From Macrostomum hystrix (lineage: Eukaryota; Platyhelminthes; Macrostomidae), in contig CATNEN010000003.1 of the NCBI GenBank assembly GCA_950097015.1, positions 5,007,501-5,071,500 of the forward strand: a DNA stretch of 64,000 nucleotides. Direction: 5' to 3'. Of the stretch, positions 36,053 to 46,969 are shown piece by piece. The first letter of the stretch is position 1, and the number at the start of each line of letters is the position of its first letter. A program made the position numbers and the translations under genes. A model generated the notes under the pieces. That model ran no database searches. It saw only the letters and a list, made by a program, of their open reading frames with translations, and was not told the DNA's origin.

Positions 36053-38032
36053 TCAGCACAAAATTAGCTGGCAGCAAAGAAACGAAATGCTCATCACCTG
36101 AAGTAGTTGAACTAAGGCTGGAACTCCAGTTTTGGAAGCATTGTCTATTAAAAATATTTTACGAGATTTTGTCGGTCTACTTTCCACGGCTTTGATTTTA
36201 GATTTTCTGTCTCGCCTGATGATCTGGCTGTACGAGTTTTTGATGCTGCAGCTCCTTCTGTTCTTGTCAGCTGAGTCCGGGAAGCTCAACAAGGACAGCA
36301 TCGGAGCATCGCAGTCGTTGAACTCAATAGGCGCCTCGGTGAGCCAATCTCGCATTGTCACATTGGCACAATTGCCATTTAATCGGTTTACATCCCGTCT
36401 GTGAAAATGTTTGCAAATATTATGACAATAAAAGCATCATTTTTAGGAGGTGATCGTGGCAGAGCGGTTTAACGCCTCTTGCGCCAAGGTCCCTGAGCTC
36501 GATTCCGATTCCACGGAACGAAGGCTTGGAGGGAAATTTAACCCCTCGATAAAGCAGTGAAAAGTTAAACTGCCCGACAATGAAAAATTCAAGTTCGGAG
36601 CTGCATGAGTCTGTGCTCAGGAGACAAAGTATTGGGCAGAATTGCGTCCTGGCTGGCTGCGGGTTCTAGTGTCACCAAATCCTGCAATTATAAATATTAT
36701 ATTTCATCTGTACATGTGCCCTAACTTTCTCATCGTGGGGATCGTACAAGGACTAGTAATTAGCAGAAAAACAATCCGGAAAAGGTCCCTAATTATGTGT
36801 ACAGAATTAAAAAAATGCTCACGTCATTTCGCTTGAATCGTCAACAGGGCTTAATTGGCAACGGCCTTCGCCGTTCCTGACGATGGTAAGTACTGTAGCC
36901 TCTTTTTCACTGAAGAACAGGCCAAGTCGTATTGGCTGGGTCGATGTTGAACTATTCGCTGTTTTATCTGTCAAATCTAGTATTTGGGATTTAATAGATA
37001 TGACTCTTATGCTCGGAATGCATCGTGTTGAACCCCCTGTCATCAATGACCTCTGACCCAGTGGACTCACACGTAGCGAAGAATTCTTTCATCTCAGCGA
37101 TGCTGCCGAAGCTGGCGAGTTGGGCGTCTCCGCCAAGGCTTTCCATGGCCTCTGTTGCAGTTTGCTTAGTGCTGCTAACCAAGTAGCACCTGCCGCGCCA
37201 GCTGAACAGGCCAGTGCCGCAGTTGCCAGGCAAGGGTACCAACAGTCTCAGACTAAATAGACTGTTCGAATGAGTTCGCGGGTCCCAGACGCTCTGCACT
37301 GTCAGTTTCCTGATGGAATAGTGGCATTCCGATTTGGTTCATTTATAATACGGATTAAACTTCGAGAGCAGCCGAGTAACCAAAGATACAAAGATAGTGA
37401 TGCTCCCGCATAGGGGGCGCCCCCCCCTAGAGGCGCCCCCCTAGAGGCGCCCCACCCCCTAGACAAAAATCCTGGCTACGCCACTGAAGCTGTTGACCCG
37501 ATCGTTCCATTGAAACAAAGAAGTAACTCTGGGGCCTACTCATAAAATGTTGTATAACTCACCTGCTATCGATTTGATAGACGTGAAGCAATCCTGAAGT
37601 GACGTCCACCTCAGCGGTGTCGCTCCAACGGAAAGTCAGGCCAGCCCTATTCTGATAGTTAGTTATGGTCGATTTGTCAGTAGGCCCGGAGACAGCTTGC
37701 AGAACCACTTGCCGACTGAAAGCGCTGAAGCCCTGATCAAAGCTGATATCCCACTTGCATCGCCTCAATTCGGTGTTTTCCGGCACTTCATGAAATATCG
37801 GATTTAGTTGAGCGTCGAAAAGTACAATGGGTTGGTCGTGCTGTACTTCCAGATCTTGTTCACGAATGATGCAATAGTGATGTCTTGATTCACACCTGAA
37901 ATTGGTCAATGTTGCTGTTGAGATTAACTCTATTTTGCAGTAAATTGGTAATGTTAGACGATATGTGACTTACCTTTGAGTCAATATACACAACGCGAAC
38001 AGGGCAGTCAAGGGTAGGCCTAACTGCTTCAT
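36053..38032 (-). CDS. receptor-cluster paralogue 1: CUB-like + C-type-lectin-like, no internal membrane helix
   Basis: Five exons on the - strand: 38032-37974 (signal peptide), 37895-37563 (A), 37309-37071 (B), 36967-36823 (C), 36398-36053 (D). Phases are 2,2,1,2, as in paralogues 2-4; 373 residues. MKQLGLPLTALFALCILTQ is a clean signal peptide. A is CUB-like (C..YC, then RRCKWDISF). B plus C plus the start of D resemble a degenerate C-type lectin fold: GRCYLV, LGGDAQLASFGSIAEM, RLGLFF, RCQL, NCANV, FNDCDAP. Unlike its relatives it has no mid-exon membrane helix. The C-terminus is hydrophobic (LLQVMSISFLCCQLILC) after a basic stretch, so it may be secreted, GPI-anchored or C-terminally decayed. 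An internal CTTCAG/GTGATG could alternatively be a donor leading to a missed exon. Confidence 0.75.
36449..36705 (+). repeat. tRNA-derived SINE (family 1), intron C-D of paralogue 1
   Basis: The head tcgtggcagagcggtttaac (A box) and cctgagctcgattcc (B box) are followed by a diverged body ending near cctgcaattataaatatta. Confidence 0.85.
37410..37486 (-). mobile_element. one-ended hAT-type terminal fragment
   Basis: The sequence ends in cctggctacgccactg (inverse CAGTGGCGTAGCCAGG), a common hAT-type terminus. It is preceded by gggcgccccccc-rich DNA. No matching second end or target duplication was seen, so it is probably truncated. Confidence 0.5.
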
Positions 38033-38212
38033 TTCACAGTAGCAAAAACTATAAATGTTGAATTGTTCCGACAAGCGCAAAAGAATTTCAATATGGAAGT
38101 ATATTTTCACAGTTCGTGTGTGAATCAAAAACGCCTATGTATATAAAAACAAATGTACATTATTATGCTATCTGTGCCCTCTTAGTCGCAGGGTCTACTC
38201 AAAGTTTTGTAC

Positions 38213-38674
38213 TCAAAAGACCTGGATTCGCCAGCAAGCTTTGCTCATATTTTCTTCGAGTGAGAAAATAAACTTGCCTTGCGCTGAAGTTCCCTTTTTA
38301 AAAGTGCGCACGCTGAGCAATCGCAAGCCGGCGTGATAACAATCTAGATGTATACCAGACAAGTGTGTAGATTTGGTGAATGACTCATTATAGCCGTTGC
38401 AAGTCGGGCCCTGTGACAATGCTATTTTTTGCCGACGCACACTAGAAAGACAATTTCGTTCTAACTCAGTGACTCTCAGGGACTGGCATGGGTGCGAGGG
38501 TCGGCCAAGCGACAGATACGCCTCACACCTCAATTGAAAACTTTTTTCTACCTTTTGGAAAGGTATTTTGAATCTCCAGTTAGGCATTGTATTTTTTAGC
38601 GTTAATACAAACAAACAAATATTGAAAAAATAAGTCAACAGCATGTAACATAATAATAGCACAATGAATAGCAT
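38213..38674 (-). CDS. putative small secreted or membrane-anchored protein, unknown family
   Basis: A single-exon frame of 153 codons starting MLFIVLLLCYMLLTYFF, a strong signal peptide or anchor. It continues with a Cys-containing ectodomain-like sequence (LRCEAYLSL, GPTCNGYNESFTK with an N-glycosylation sequon, HLDCYHAGL, KFIFSLEENMSKACWRI). It lies between paralogues 1 and 2 on the same strand. The ending is reminiscent of the last lectin-like strand of the cluster proteins but does not share their exon structure. It could be a retained fragment of another paralogue or an independent gene. Confidence 0.45.
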   Translation of the reverse strand: MLFIVLLLCYMLLTYFFNICLFVLTLKNTMPNWRFKIPFQKVEKSFQLRCEAYLSLGRPSHPCQSLRVTELERNCLSSVRRQKIALSQGPTCNGYNESFTKSTHLSGIHLDCYHAGLRLLSVRTFKKGTSAQGKFIFSLEENMSKACWRIQVF

Positions 38675-38898
38675 AGCGTTAAAGCATAACTTCTGCGCTC
38701 GACATTTATATGCAATAGATAGTTTCCAATGAGTAGTTTTTGTGTGGTTTCACTAGCCAGTTGGCCAGGTATTTGGCCTAATTACAACTAAAAAATCTTT
38801 TTAATTTTGAATTTCAAGGCGATGCGTCATCAGTTTCATCCGATTCCAATTGAATGTCAGGCGATGCTTCGGGCGGTCTTTGATACAAAATTGAATAG

Positions 38899-41800
38899 TC
38901 AGCATCCTGAATCTCCTGGTGGTAAACTGTAGTAAACATCTGGCTCCAATCCGGCCCCTGAACTAGCATCAGCGAAATCATCAGTTTGAGCTTCAGGGGT
39001 TGATTCGGTCAGAGTCTGAGCTGAGTGTCCTGGTGTGGTTTGATTAGCAGACAATGTCGAATTTCCAGCTTTGCTAGCAGTTGATTCGGTCGGAGTTAAA
39101 GCAGTTTCATTATGCGTCATTTCTACGCCTGGTTCGCTTGGATTATAGCCGAATGGAATATCATTGTTGGGATAATCATTCAAACAAGTGTGATAATTAT
39201 CCGCATCAAAAAGTGCTCTAATTTTAGCCGCGTCTTCGCTTGATTCTGTTGGACTTTCAGGTGGAGTAGCGGTGTCCTTATTGGAAGTGGTCGACGAACT
39301 AGACGTCTTGCCATCCTCCCCAACAATAACTGATCCAGTGGGAGCAGTCCCTGAACAACCAACTGCATCCCTTTTATTGTCAAATTCACTTCTTTGTTCG
39401 TCTATGGTCTGATGGAATAATTCTGCAGAAGTTCGTCCAACAGTGTTCACATCCTCAACTGTTTTTTCAGGTTGTATTTCGACTAGTGCTCCAGTTTCCA
39501 CTGCTGGACTGAGCAATGCTTTGTTACTGTTTGATTCTTTGTCTTCTTTTTGGAAACTATTCTCATATTTTGAAGAGCGCTTATTAAGACCAAAGCAAGG
39601 CCATTTTAGTTTGAACGTCCAAACTCCTGTCAGCGTGAGTAAAACTAGGATCCCGAATATGGCCGCTAGGATGGCGAGTCCGCTGACAACAGGATGCAAC
39701 TGTCCAGATCTTGCAGCTGCAGGGGTAGTAGATAGGCCGTATGAAATATTAATGGGGCTTCCAATTAGAAAACTGCCCCAACTGCGGTTGAAGAGGCTGT
39801 CCAATGAACCAATGCCGCATGCGTCAACAAGCGAAGATGAAGTGGCGTTTTCAGAAAACTTAATAAGAGTCAGCATTGAACTACGGCAGTCGTGAAACTC
39901 TAGGACCATCGTGTCAGATTCGCTAGCTGCCAGTGAACCGCACGGACCTGACACGACTTCGTCTGACAGCCTGAAGTTGTTGCAGAGTCACTGAGCTTCA
40001 TGCATTTGTATGCAATTCCTAAAGTAAGGATAAGGTGTTACAGGACTTACTTAAATGCATCCAGTCTGGAAACTGGTTTCAGCGCGCATGTACCGCTGTC
40101 ATTCCTGACCAATGACAACACCGTGGCATCGGCTGGTCTGTGGAACAGACCTACACGCACTGGCTGGCTCAAACTTAGCGGCCGTCTATAGGGATGCATG
40201 AGCAGCTTGTGAGCGTCTGAAAACGATCGAGCATCAGATTTAAAACCAAGCAGCCCTATTGACTTGCAGCTCAGTGGATGTACCAGCTGTAAAATGGGTA
40301 CCACCATCAGATGGGTAATTAAGGTTTTGTGGCACCTTCCTGGGTCCTCAAACACAGTACTTTTGTCTCAGAACTAGCTATTATTAACATTGGAAAGACA
40401 CGGGGGATATTTCAAGTACCTCCCCCTGCTCCCAAACCGAATGACCAATTTTCGTGAAATATTCCTCCATTTGAATCTAAACTTTCCACCCTTCACGATC
40501 AACCAACTTTCAAAGCCGCCCGACGTCAGATCGTCGAGATATTCAGCGATTTTCGTCGGAGACCCAGGCAACAATGAATGAGACGAGATTCTCTCATTCT
40601 CTCGAGGTCTTACAACTCTTAAATCAGGGGTCAGCAAACTCCGGCCCGCGGGCCAGATGCGGCCCTCGAAGCTCCCAAATCCAGCCCGTTGCCCCTTCTA
40701 ACATCTGCAGTGTCCTGTTTCATCTCTCCCGTGTCTAATCTATCCCGTGTCTAATCTCTCCCGTGTCTAATCTCTCCCGTGTCTAATCTATCCCGTGTCT
40801 AATCTCTCCCGTGTCTAATCTCTCCCGTGTCTCATCTCTCCCGTGTCTCATCTCTCCCGTGGATCATCTCTCCCGTGGATCATCTCTCCCGTGTCTCATC
40901 TCTCCCGTGTCTCATCTCTCCTGTGTCTCATCTCTCCCGTGGATCATCTCTCCCGTGTCTCATCTCTCCCGTGTCTCATCTCTCCCGTGGATCATCTCTC
41001 CCGTGTCTCATCTCTCCCGTGTCTCATCTCTCCCGTGGATCATCTCTCCCGTGGATCATCTCTCGCGTGTCTCATCTCTCCCGTGTCTAATCTATCCCGT
41101 GTCTAATCTCTCCCGTGTCTAATCTCTCCCGTGTCTAATCTCTCCCGTGTCTAATCTCTCCCGTGTCTAATCTCTCCCGTGTCTAATCTCTCCCGTGTCT
41201 AATCTCTCCCGTGTCTAGTCTCTCCCGTGTCTAATCTCTCCCGTGTCTAGTCTCTCCCGTGTCCCATCTTTCCTGTGTCTCATCTCTCCCGTGTTTCATC
41301 TCTCCCCTATCTCATATTTATACAGTCAATGCGGCCCCCTGTTGTCTTTTAGGTTCTCTCTTTGGCCGGCCAGCAAATAAGTTTGTCTACCCCTGTCTTA
41401 AATAAAAGATGTGACTCTTAGATTTCTCCCAGATAAGATTTGTAAGTGATAAAAAGATGCACCATACAACTCACTAGCCTTCACGAAGCTGTTGATTTCA
41501 GCCTGGCTGCCGAAGCTAGCGACCTCTGCATAGCCTCCGAGGCTCGCGATGGCTGCATCGAGGCTTTGAGGCACTTGGCTAATAGCGTAGCAGCTCCCAT
41601 TGTGGCTGAGCATGTTGGTGTCGCACAGTCCGGGAAGCACCAGTAGTATTCTGAGCTGGACCTGGCTAACGCTCTGAGTTCGGGGATCCCAGTTGGCTTC
41701 AACGGTCAGTGGCAGACTAAAATATTTGTTTGTCATTCAGTACCGTTGATGAAATATTCAGCTGGCTTCAAAATTATCACTTCAGCTGACAAATTATCCC

Positions 41801-43544
41801 ACCCTGGTAAATTGTCTCCCGAGCTGACAAATTATCCTACCCTGGTAAATTGTCTCTCGAGCTGACAAATTACCCCCTATTAGATTGTCTCCCGAGCTGA
41901 CAAATTACCCCCTATTAGATTGTCACCCGAGCTGATAAATTACTCCCTATTAGATTGTCACCCGAGCTGACAAATTACCCCCTATTAGATTGTCTCTCGA
42001 GCTGACAAATTACCCCAGCTATTAGATTTTCTCCTGAGCTGACAAATTACCCCCTATTAGATTGTCTCCCGAGCTGACAAATAACCCCCCTATTAGACTG
42101 TCTCCCGAGCTGACAAATTACCCCCCTATTAGATTGTCTCCCTAGCTGACAAATTACCCCCTATTAGATTGTCTCCCGAGCTGACAAATTACCCCCCTAT
42201 TAGACTGTCTCCCGAGCTGACAAATTACCCCCCTATTAGATTGTCTCCCGAGCTGACAAATTATCCCACCCTAGCAAATTGTCTCTTTTGTATGAACTTA
42301 CATTTCCCTTAGCGGTTGTACAATAAAGATTCCCGGAGTGATGGCTATGCTCTTCTTTCCTTTGTAGCTAAGAACTGGATAAGTTAGATTGCTCGTGTCG
42401 TTTCTCGACCAAAATCCTTCCCCTCCAGGAGTGGGTTTAGTTGGCATTCCTAGCACAACTAGCTGGAGATCTTTTCTGGTGGAGCTTCTCATGCCAACTG
42501 TCCACTTGCAGCTCTTGTAGCCCAGCCTGCTCTCTACACGCTCGTCTAAGACAGCCGGGATAATAAACTCCTCCCTGTTGTTGAACTCGTCTAACTGTAC
42601 GGCTGTCGTTAATCCGTTCGTGCAGTAGTTATTGGCAGCCTGACACCTGCAGCGTTTAATGGTGTATTTTTAGTCTCCATGCAATGCTACTATAAGTAGA
42701 ACACTGCAAATAATGATAATAATTGCAGGAGGGCTGCAACAAGCACATCACACTATAGACCCGTAGCCAGCGAGGAGACAGTTCTTGCCCAATTTCGTTG
42801 ACACACGCACACACACACCGTACGCAGGCACACGCTCACACAGGTGTGTACATCTTCCCTGACTTTCTCATCTTCAGGCAGTGTACACTCTCACTGTGCC
42901 TTGGAGGTTGGTCCTCAAAGGTGTCAATTGCACGACAAGCCCCCAAGCCTTCTCTCCGCGGCTGTGCCCCAAATGAATGTGGCCTCGCCGCGGAATCGAG
43001 CTCAGGGACCTTGGCGCAATAGGCAAAAACGCGTTAACTGCTCTGCCACTCACCCGCTTAATCATGATAATTTTTATATCGCAAACCTGTATTAATAGCC
43101 TACTCATCTCTGATTGGTTGAATCTTGAACGTGATGTACACACAGTTCATAAATTTGTATAAAAAAACTGTCGTTTTATCAATCTCCTCAGCAAATTGTT
43201 TTTTTATATCGTGGAATTTTTATTCCACGTCTCTAGAGTCTTACGTCCTGCTTAATCCATGTTGAGCTGTAACTAACTGCAAGTCTATCTTGGCTTTTAG
43301 ATTTAGTTGTTTAAAACACGCAGTCGATAAATGAATGACTAAATCATTTCTAGTGAAGCCTCGCACAAAAAATAGTAGGTTATTGATTTTCGAAATGCCA
43401 AACTCACTCTGTATGCGACAGTACCACAGTCAGAAATAATATGAACGCGTCGATTACAAGTGCGTCCTGAAATGCAGAAATATATATTACTTGCAATGGA
43501 TAATAACAATAATGAACAACATTCATTACTGATCAACTTACCAT
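38899..43544 (-). CDS. receptor-cluster paralogue 2: CUB-like + C-type-lectin-like type I membrane protein
   Basis: Exons on the - strand: ATG ending a leader exon at 43544-43542; then 43466-43408, 42646-42302 (A), 41716-41475 (B), 40216-40051 (C), 39970-38899 (D); 628 residues. The mature start follows DAFILFLTVVLSHTE. A is CUB-like (CQAANNYC, KSCKWTVG). B has GLCDTNMLSHNGSCYAISQ and LGGYAEVASFGSQAEI. C has HPYRRPLSLSQPVRVGLFH and SGTCALKP. D opens with GPCGSL and FHDCRSSMLTLIKF, completing the lectin-like fold. The membrane helix is about 365-389 (GLAILAAIFGILVLLTLTG). A Ser/Thr/Glu-rich tail of about 239 residues contains DADNYHTCL and DVYYSLPPG, plausible tyrosine-based docking sites. Splice phases match paralogues 1, 3 and 4 exactly. 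A role in recognition or adhesion is inferred from architecture only. Confidence 0.8.
40617..41403 (+). mobile_element. non-autonomous hAT element, copy 2, intron B-C of paralogue 2
   Basis: The element spans 40625-41395 with a perfect 8-bp target duplication TCTTAAAT on both sides. Its ends match copy 1 (CAGGGGTCAGCAAACT start). The interior (about 40715-41310) is about 37 copies of the 16-bp ctctcccgtgtctaat or gtggatcat variants. Same orientation as copy 1. Confidence 0.95.
41770..42285. repeat. 35-bp minisatellite, intron A-B of paralogue 2
   Basis: About 14 copies of gagctgacaaattacccc + ctattagattgtctccc, ending about 15 bp from exon A. Confidence 0.9.
42715..43062 (-). repeat. tRNA-derived SINE (family 1), intron of paralogue 2
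   Basis: A near full-length copy on the - strand. The head (gagtggcagagcagttaac, cctgagctcgattccgcgg) lies at 43062-42980. An aataatgataataattgc microsatellite-like tail lies near 42715. Confidence 0.9.
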
Positions 43545-44239
43545 CCTGACTGGTAATTCAGGTTGGCAAGGGTTGTATCAGATAGAAAAAGGTGCTTCGT
43601 CTAAATAAGAAGGCCAGAGAAATATCTTGTAGAAGAAATCGTTTTTCGAATGACAAGAATTCTCTCTCTAAATAGAGAGAAATAAGGAGAGCGAAACACA
43701 CATTGAATTGTACATTGTATATAGGTATCTTTTGCTAACGATACTGCACACTTTTCAGAGGGTAAGAAAGTATAAAATAATTTATTTTTATGTCCACTTG
43801 GCAAACTAGTTCGAAGGAATGAAACATTTCTCTCTAAGATGAAGGGTTGAGCTCTCATGCAGTGCTATAAAACTTGTACACATCATAACTAATAAGAAAG
43901 TGTAGTGAAATTGTAGCGCATAGTTAACCTATAGAAATGAAACGAAACCGAGTTTACGCGTACTCGTAATTACGAAAATGACGTATTAATGACGCATTTT
44001 AATGCTGAATTGAAGCTTGCGTGGCAGGTGACTGGTGCGAGCTGTGTTTAAAGGGATGCTGTGCTACTAAAACATTGTGACTAACACTTTAACTATCGTT
44101 AACGTTACTTTTCTTGGCCAACTAGATAATTTTTTATTCATCGATTTAATATACTTATAGCATTCTTCGTCTAAGACAGCTCGCACCGGCGGGACACAGC
44201 GCCTGTGAGGAATGAGTAAGTCCAGGCCCACGGGCTAAG
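43545..44239. other. upstream region of paralogue 2
   Basis: Probable 5' UTR and promoter side of the - strand gene. AT-rich, with an aatagagagaaataaggaga tract. No gene supported. Confidence 0.4.
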
Positions 44240-45193
44240 GTCTACGATGCCTCACGCCTGCAGTCGCTTTTCGAGCAGGCTTGGCAGGAGGGCGCCCTGT
44301 GCATTCAGGTGCAGGAATCCCTCCACGCTGTCCCGTCAGCTGGCCCATGGGTACACGTCCGCGTACAGGTCCAAGGCAGCAGCGCTGGACGACCCATCCA
44401 GAACATCTGGCCGAAATGGTACCTCATGCCTCGGCTGGGGGAAAGGTGTAACTTTTTGACCTTAACAGGGCATGCGGTTTCCCAATCGCAGGCGATCGCG
44501 CATGCCCTCCAATATCCCAGTGTCTGACCGTGCTGATGAACGCTTGGCCCAGGGAGTAGTCTGGCCGCTAACGGCTCCTCCCGGTGGCAAAGGCCTTCCA
44601 CACCGGGTTGTCTCTATTTTTTTTTGCTTTTTGGAAGGCCCGATACTCAGTTTGGGAAAGCGGCTGAGTTGAAACTCCTGATGTCAACACGCGCTGGCCA
44701 CAACAGGGACATCCCAGAGCCTGTTGCACCCTCAGCCGAAGGGGCCGCCGCCCCAAAGCTCAGCGCTACTTCCAGAGCGTCCCGCTGTAGACGCTGGAAG
44801 GAACTAGCTAAACAACGGGCCCAATCGGAAGGCAAAGCCAACGTTAAGTAAGCGAATCAGGCGCCTAGCAAAGAGGTGGCCCCTTTAGCGGGGGCCGTGG
44901 CTGCCTAGGGCCCCGTGCCCATGGCAGTAGCGGCTGCAGCTGGCGGGGCGGCCTCTGAGCAGAGCGCATGGACCAGTGTAAGCGCTCCAAATGCTGAAAC
45001 CCAGGAGCCTAGCGTGGGGTTGGCCCCGTTGTCAGGGGCCGTGGAGGCTGAGGGCCTAGCGCCCACGGCTGCTGCGGCGACTGATGATGGGGCTGCAACC
45101 GAGAGCGCCCTTCATGTCATTGCGGAGACACTGGAACGAGCAGTGCTGGGTTCCGGTTTTGCTCTTTCGAGCCTTCGAGAATGTTCTGTTTGA
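44240..45193 (+). pseudogene. decaying GC-rich reading frame, probably transposon-derived
   Basis: One frame reads protein-like for about 318 codons with several in-frame stops. Segments include KVYDASRLQSLFEQAWQEGA, RPIQNIWPKWYLMPRLG, SATSRASRCRRWKELAKQRA and AVEAEGLAPTAAAATDDG. Three separate open pieces (from 44309, 44624 and 44915) are all in the same frame, which supports one decayed ORF. It is far richer in GC than its surroundings. The family is not recognised; a retroelement ORF1 or a captured gene fragment are options. Confidence 0.35.
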
Positions 45194-45537
45194 AGCCTTC
45201 AACAGAGCTCTTGAGGCCAGGGAGACGCACCCGCACCTCACTCGTTGGATCATGTAAATGATCCGGAACCGTACTGTTGTGGTCCTTTACGTTGTCATCT
45301 ACACTTTCCATTGCAAGTGTCATGTTTTTAATGGATTTATCGATATTGAAATGATGCTATTATCAACTCTTGTTATTACAACATTATAACTGCTATAATT
45401 GCTATTACAACAAAATAGTTGGCTATATTACTTAATGATGGGTATGGATTAGGCCAGCCTCGCCTAGATTTGCCTAGATTTGCCTAGATTTGCCTAGATT
45501 TCTGTCCCGGTAGTTTAAGTAGCCCCTGGCCGTGACC

Positions 45538-46086
45538 CTCTAAGTCAGGGTCGGCAAACTTATTAGCTAGCGGGCCAAAAAGAGAACCTAAAAGACGACA
45601 GCGGGCCGCGCAGACTGTAGAAATCTAAGAGAAATATATCAGAGATAGGGGAGAGATGAGTAACAGGAGAGATGAGAGAGAGAAGAGATAAGACACGAGA
45701 GAGATGAGACAAAGGAGAGATAAGGTACGGGAGAGACGAGACGATGGCGAGATGAGACACTGGATAGATGAGACACGGGATAGACGAGATACGGGAGAGA
45801 TGAGACACGGGAGAGGTGACACACGGGAGAGATGAGGCAGGGGAAAAGGCGACACACGGGAGAGATGAGGCAGGGGGAAAGGCGACACACGGGAGAGATG
45901 AGGCAGGGGGAAAGGCGACACACGGGAGAGATGAGGCAGGGGGAAAGGCGACACACGGGAGAGATGAGGCAGGGGAAAGATGAAACTGTATACAATAGGT
46001 GTCGGAAGGGGCAACGGGCCGGATTTGGGAGCTTCGAGGGCCGCATCTGGCCCGCGGGCCGGAGTTTGCCGACCCCTGCTCTAAGT
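45538..46086 (-). mobile_element. non-autonomous hAT element, copy 3, inverted
   Basis: The element spans 45546-46078 with a perfect 8-bp target duplication CTCTAAGT on both sides. Its ends match copies 1 and 2 but in opposite orientation. The interior holds gagatgagacacgg units and five copies of a 30-bp gaggcagggggaaaggcgac unit, a local higher-order derivative of the 16-bp satellite. Confidence 0.95.
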
Positions 46087-46969
46087 CATTGGAAGCCCAG
46101 CAAGTCATTGCACTAAGTCATTGGTGCATCAGTAGAATTAAAATCATAGTCACACAAGTGAAGAGAGTGAAAGCCTTCTTTTCTTTTACGCGTTTTGTAG
46201 AATTTTTTTCTTAGAAAGTAGCATTATTTCTTAGAAAGTAGTTAATTTACTTTATTTCTTGACTTAAAAAGCGGTAGCGCAGCAAAGCCATTAGGGAGCA
46301 AACAAGCAAGAATGGAAATCAATATGTCGTGCGCTTATTCTGATCTGCAATTGTATTGAAGCTATATAATCAAAAGTAGCATAAGAGTTCGATTTAACAT
46401 GTAGAATAAAATGTGATGAATTTCACTAGAATATAATACTTTTCACTTGAAAAACTAAGTTTACTATTTTGCCTGAAACTAGTATTAAATTAAAGCTGGT
46501 AAAACTTACGTGAGTAAATTTTTTAACACCTATAGAATTAAAAAAATTAGCATTACCGAATATAGCAGTATCTCATGTTCGAGCTCACTTTCCCGCTGAT
46601 GATTAATTGACGTTTACAGATATTATGTGCAGGAGACATACTCGCAAAATTTATGTACAAATAGTGCACAAAATGGAGCTATTGAATGCTAAAAAAGGCT
46701 TATAATTGTTGCAGAACACAATGCTGCATTCTGAACACAATTTGCAGTTTCTGGCAAGTTAAGTTAGTTTGTTAGAGCTATAAGGAAATCAACAGATTTA
46801 AACAGTCAACACTATTCATTTTGTTGAGAAAAGACTTTTCTTTGTTAACTAAAAGGAGAAGCGGATAAATCGATTAATGAAATTCTCATTTTCGAATTAT
46901 GGCAATGAACAGCTTAAAGACAGTTTTTACGGCTATATATTCCTTTCTGGTCAAAGCTGAGTTACATTC
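46087..46969. other. AT-rich gap downstream of paralogue 3
   Basis: No gene or repeat recognised. Probably 3' flank of the - strand receptor gene. Confidence 0.4.
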
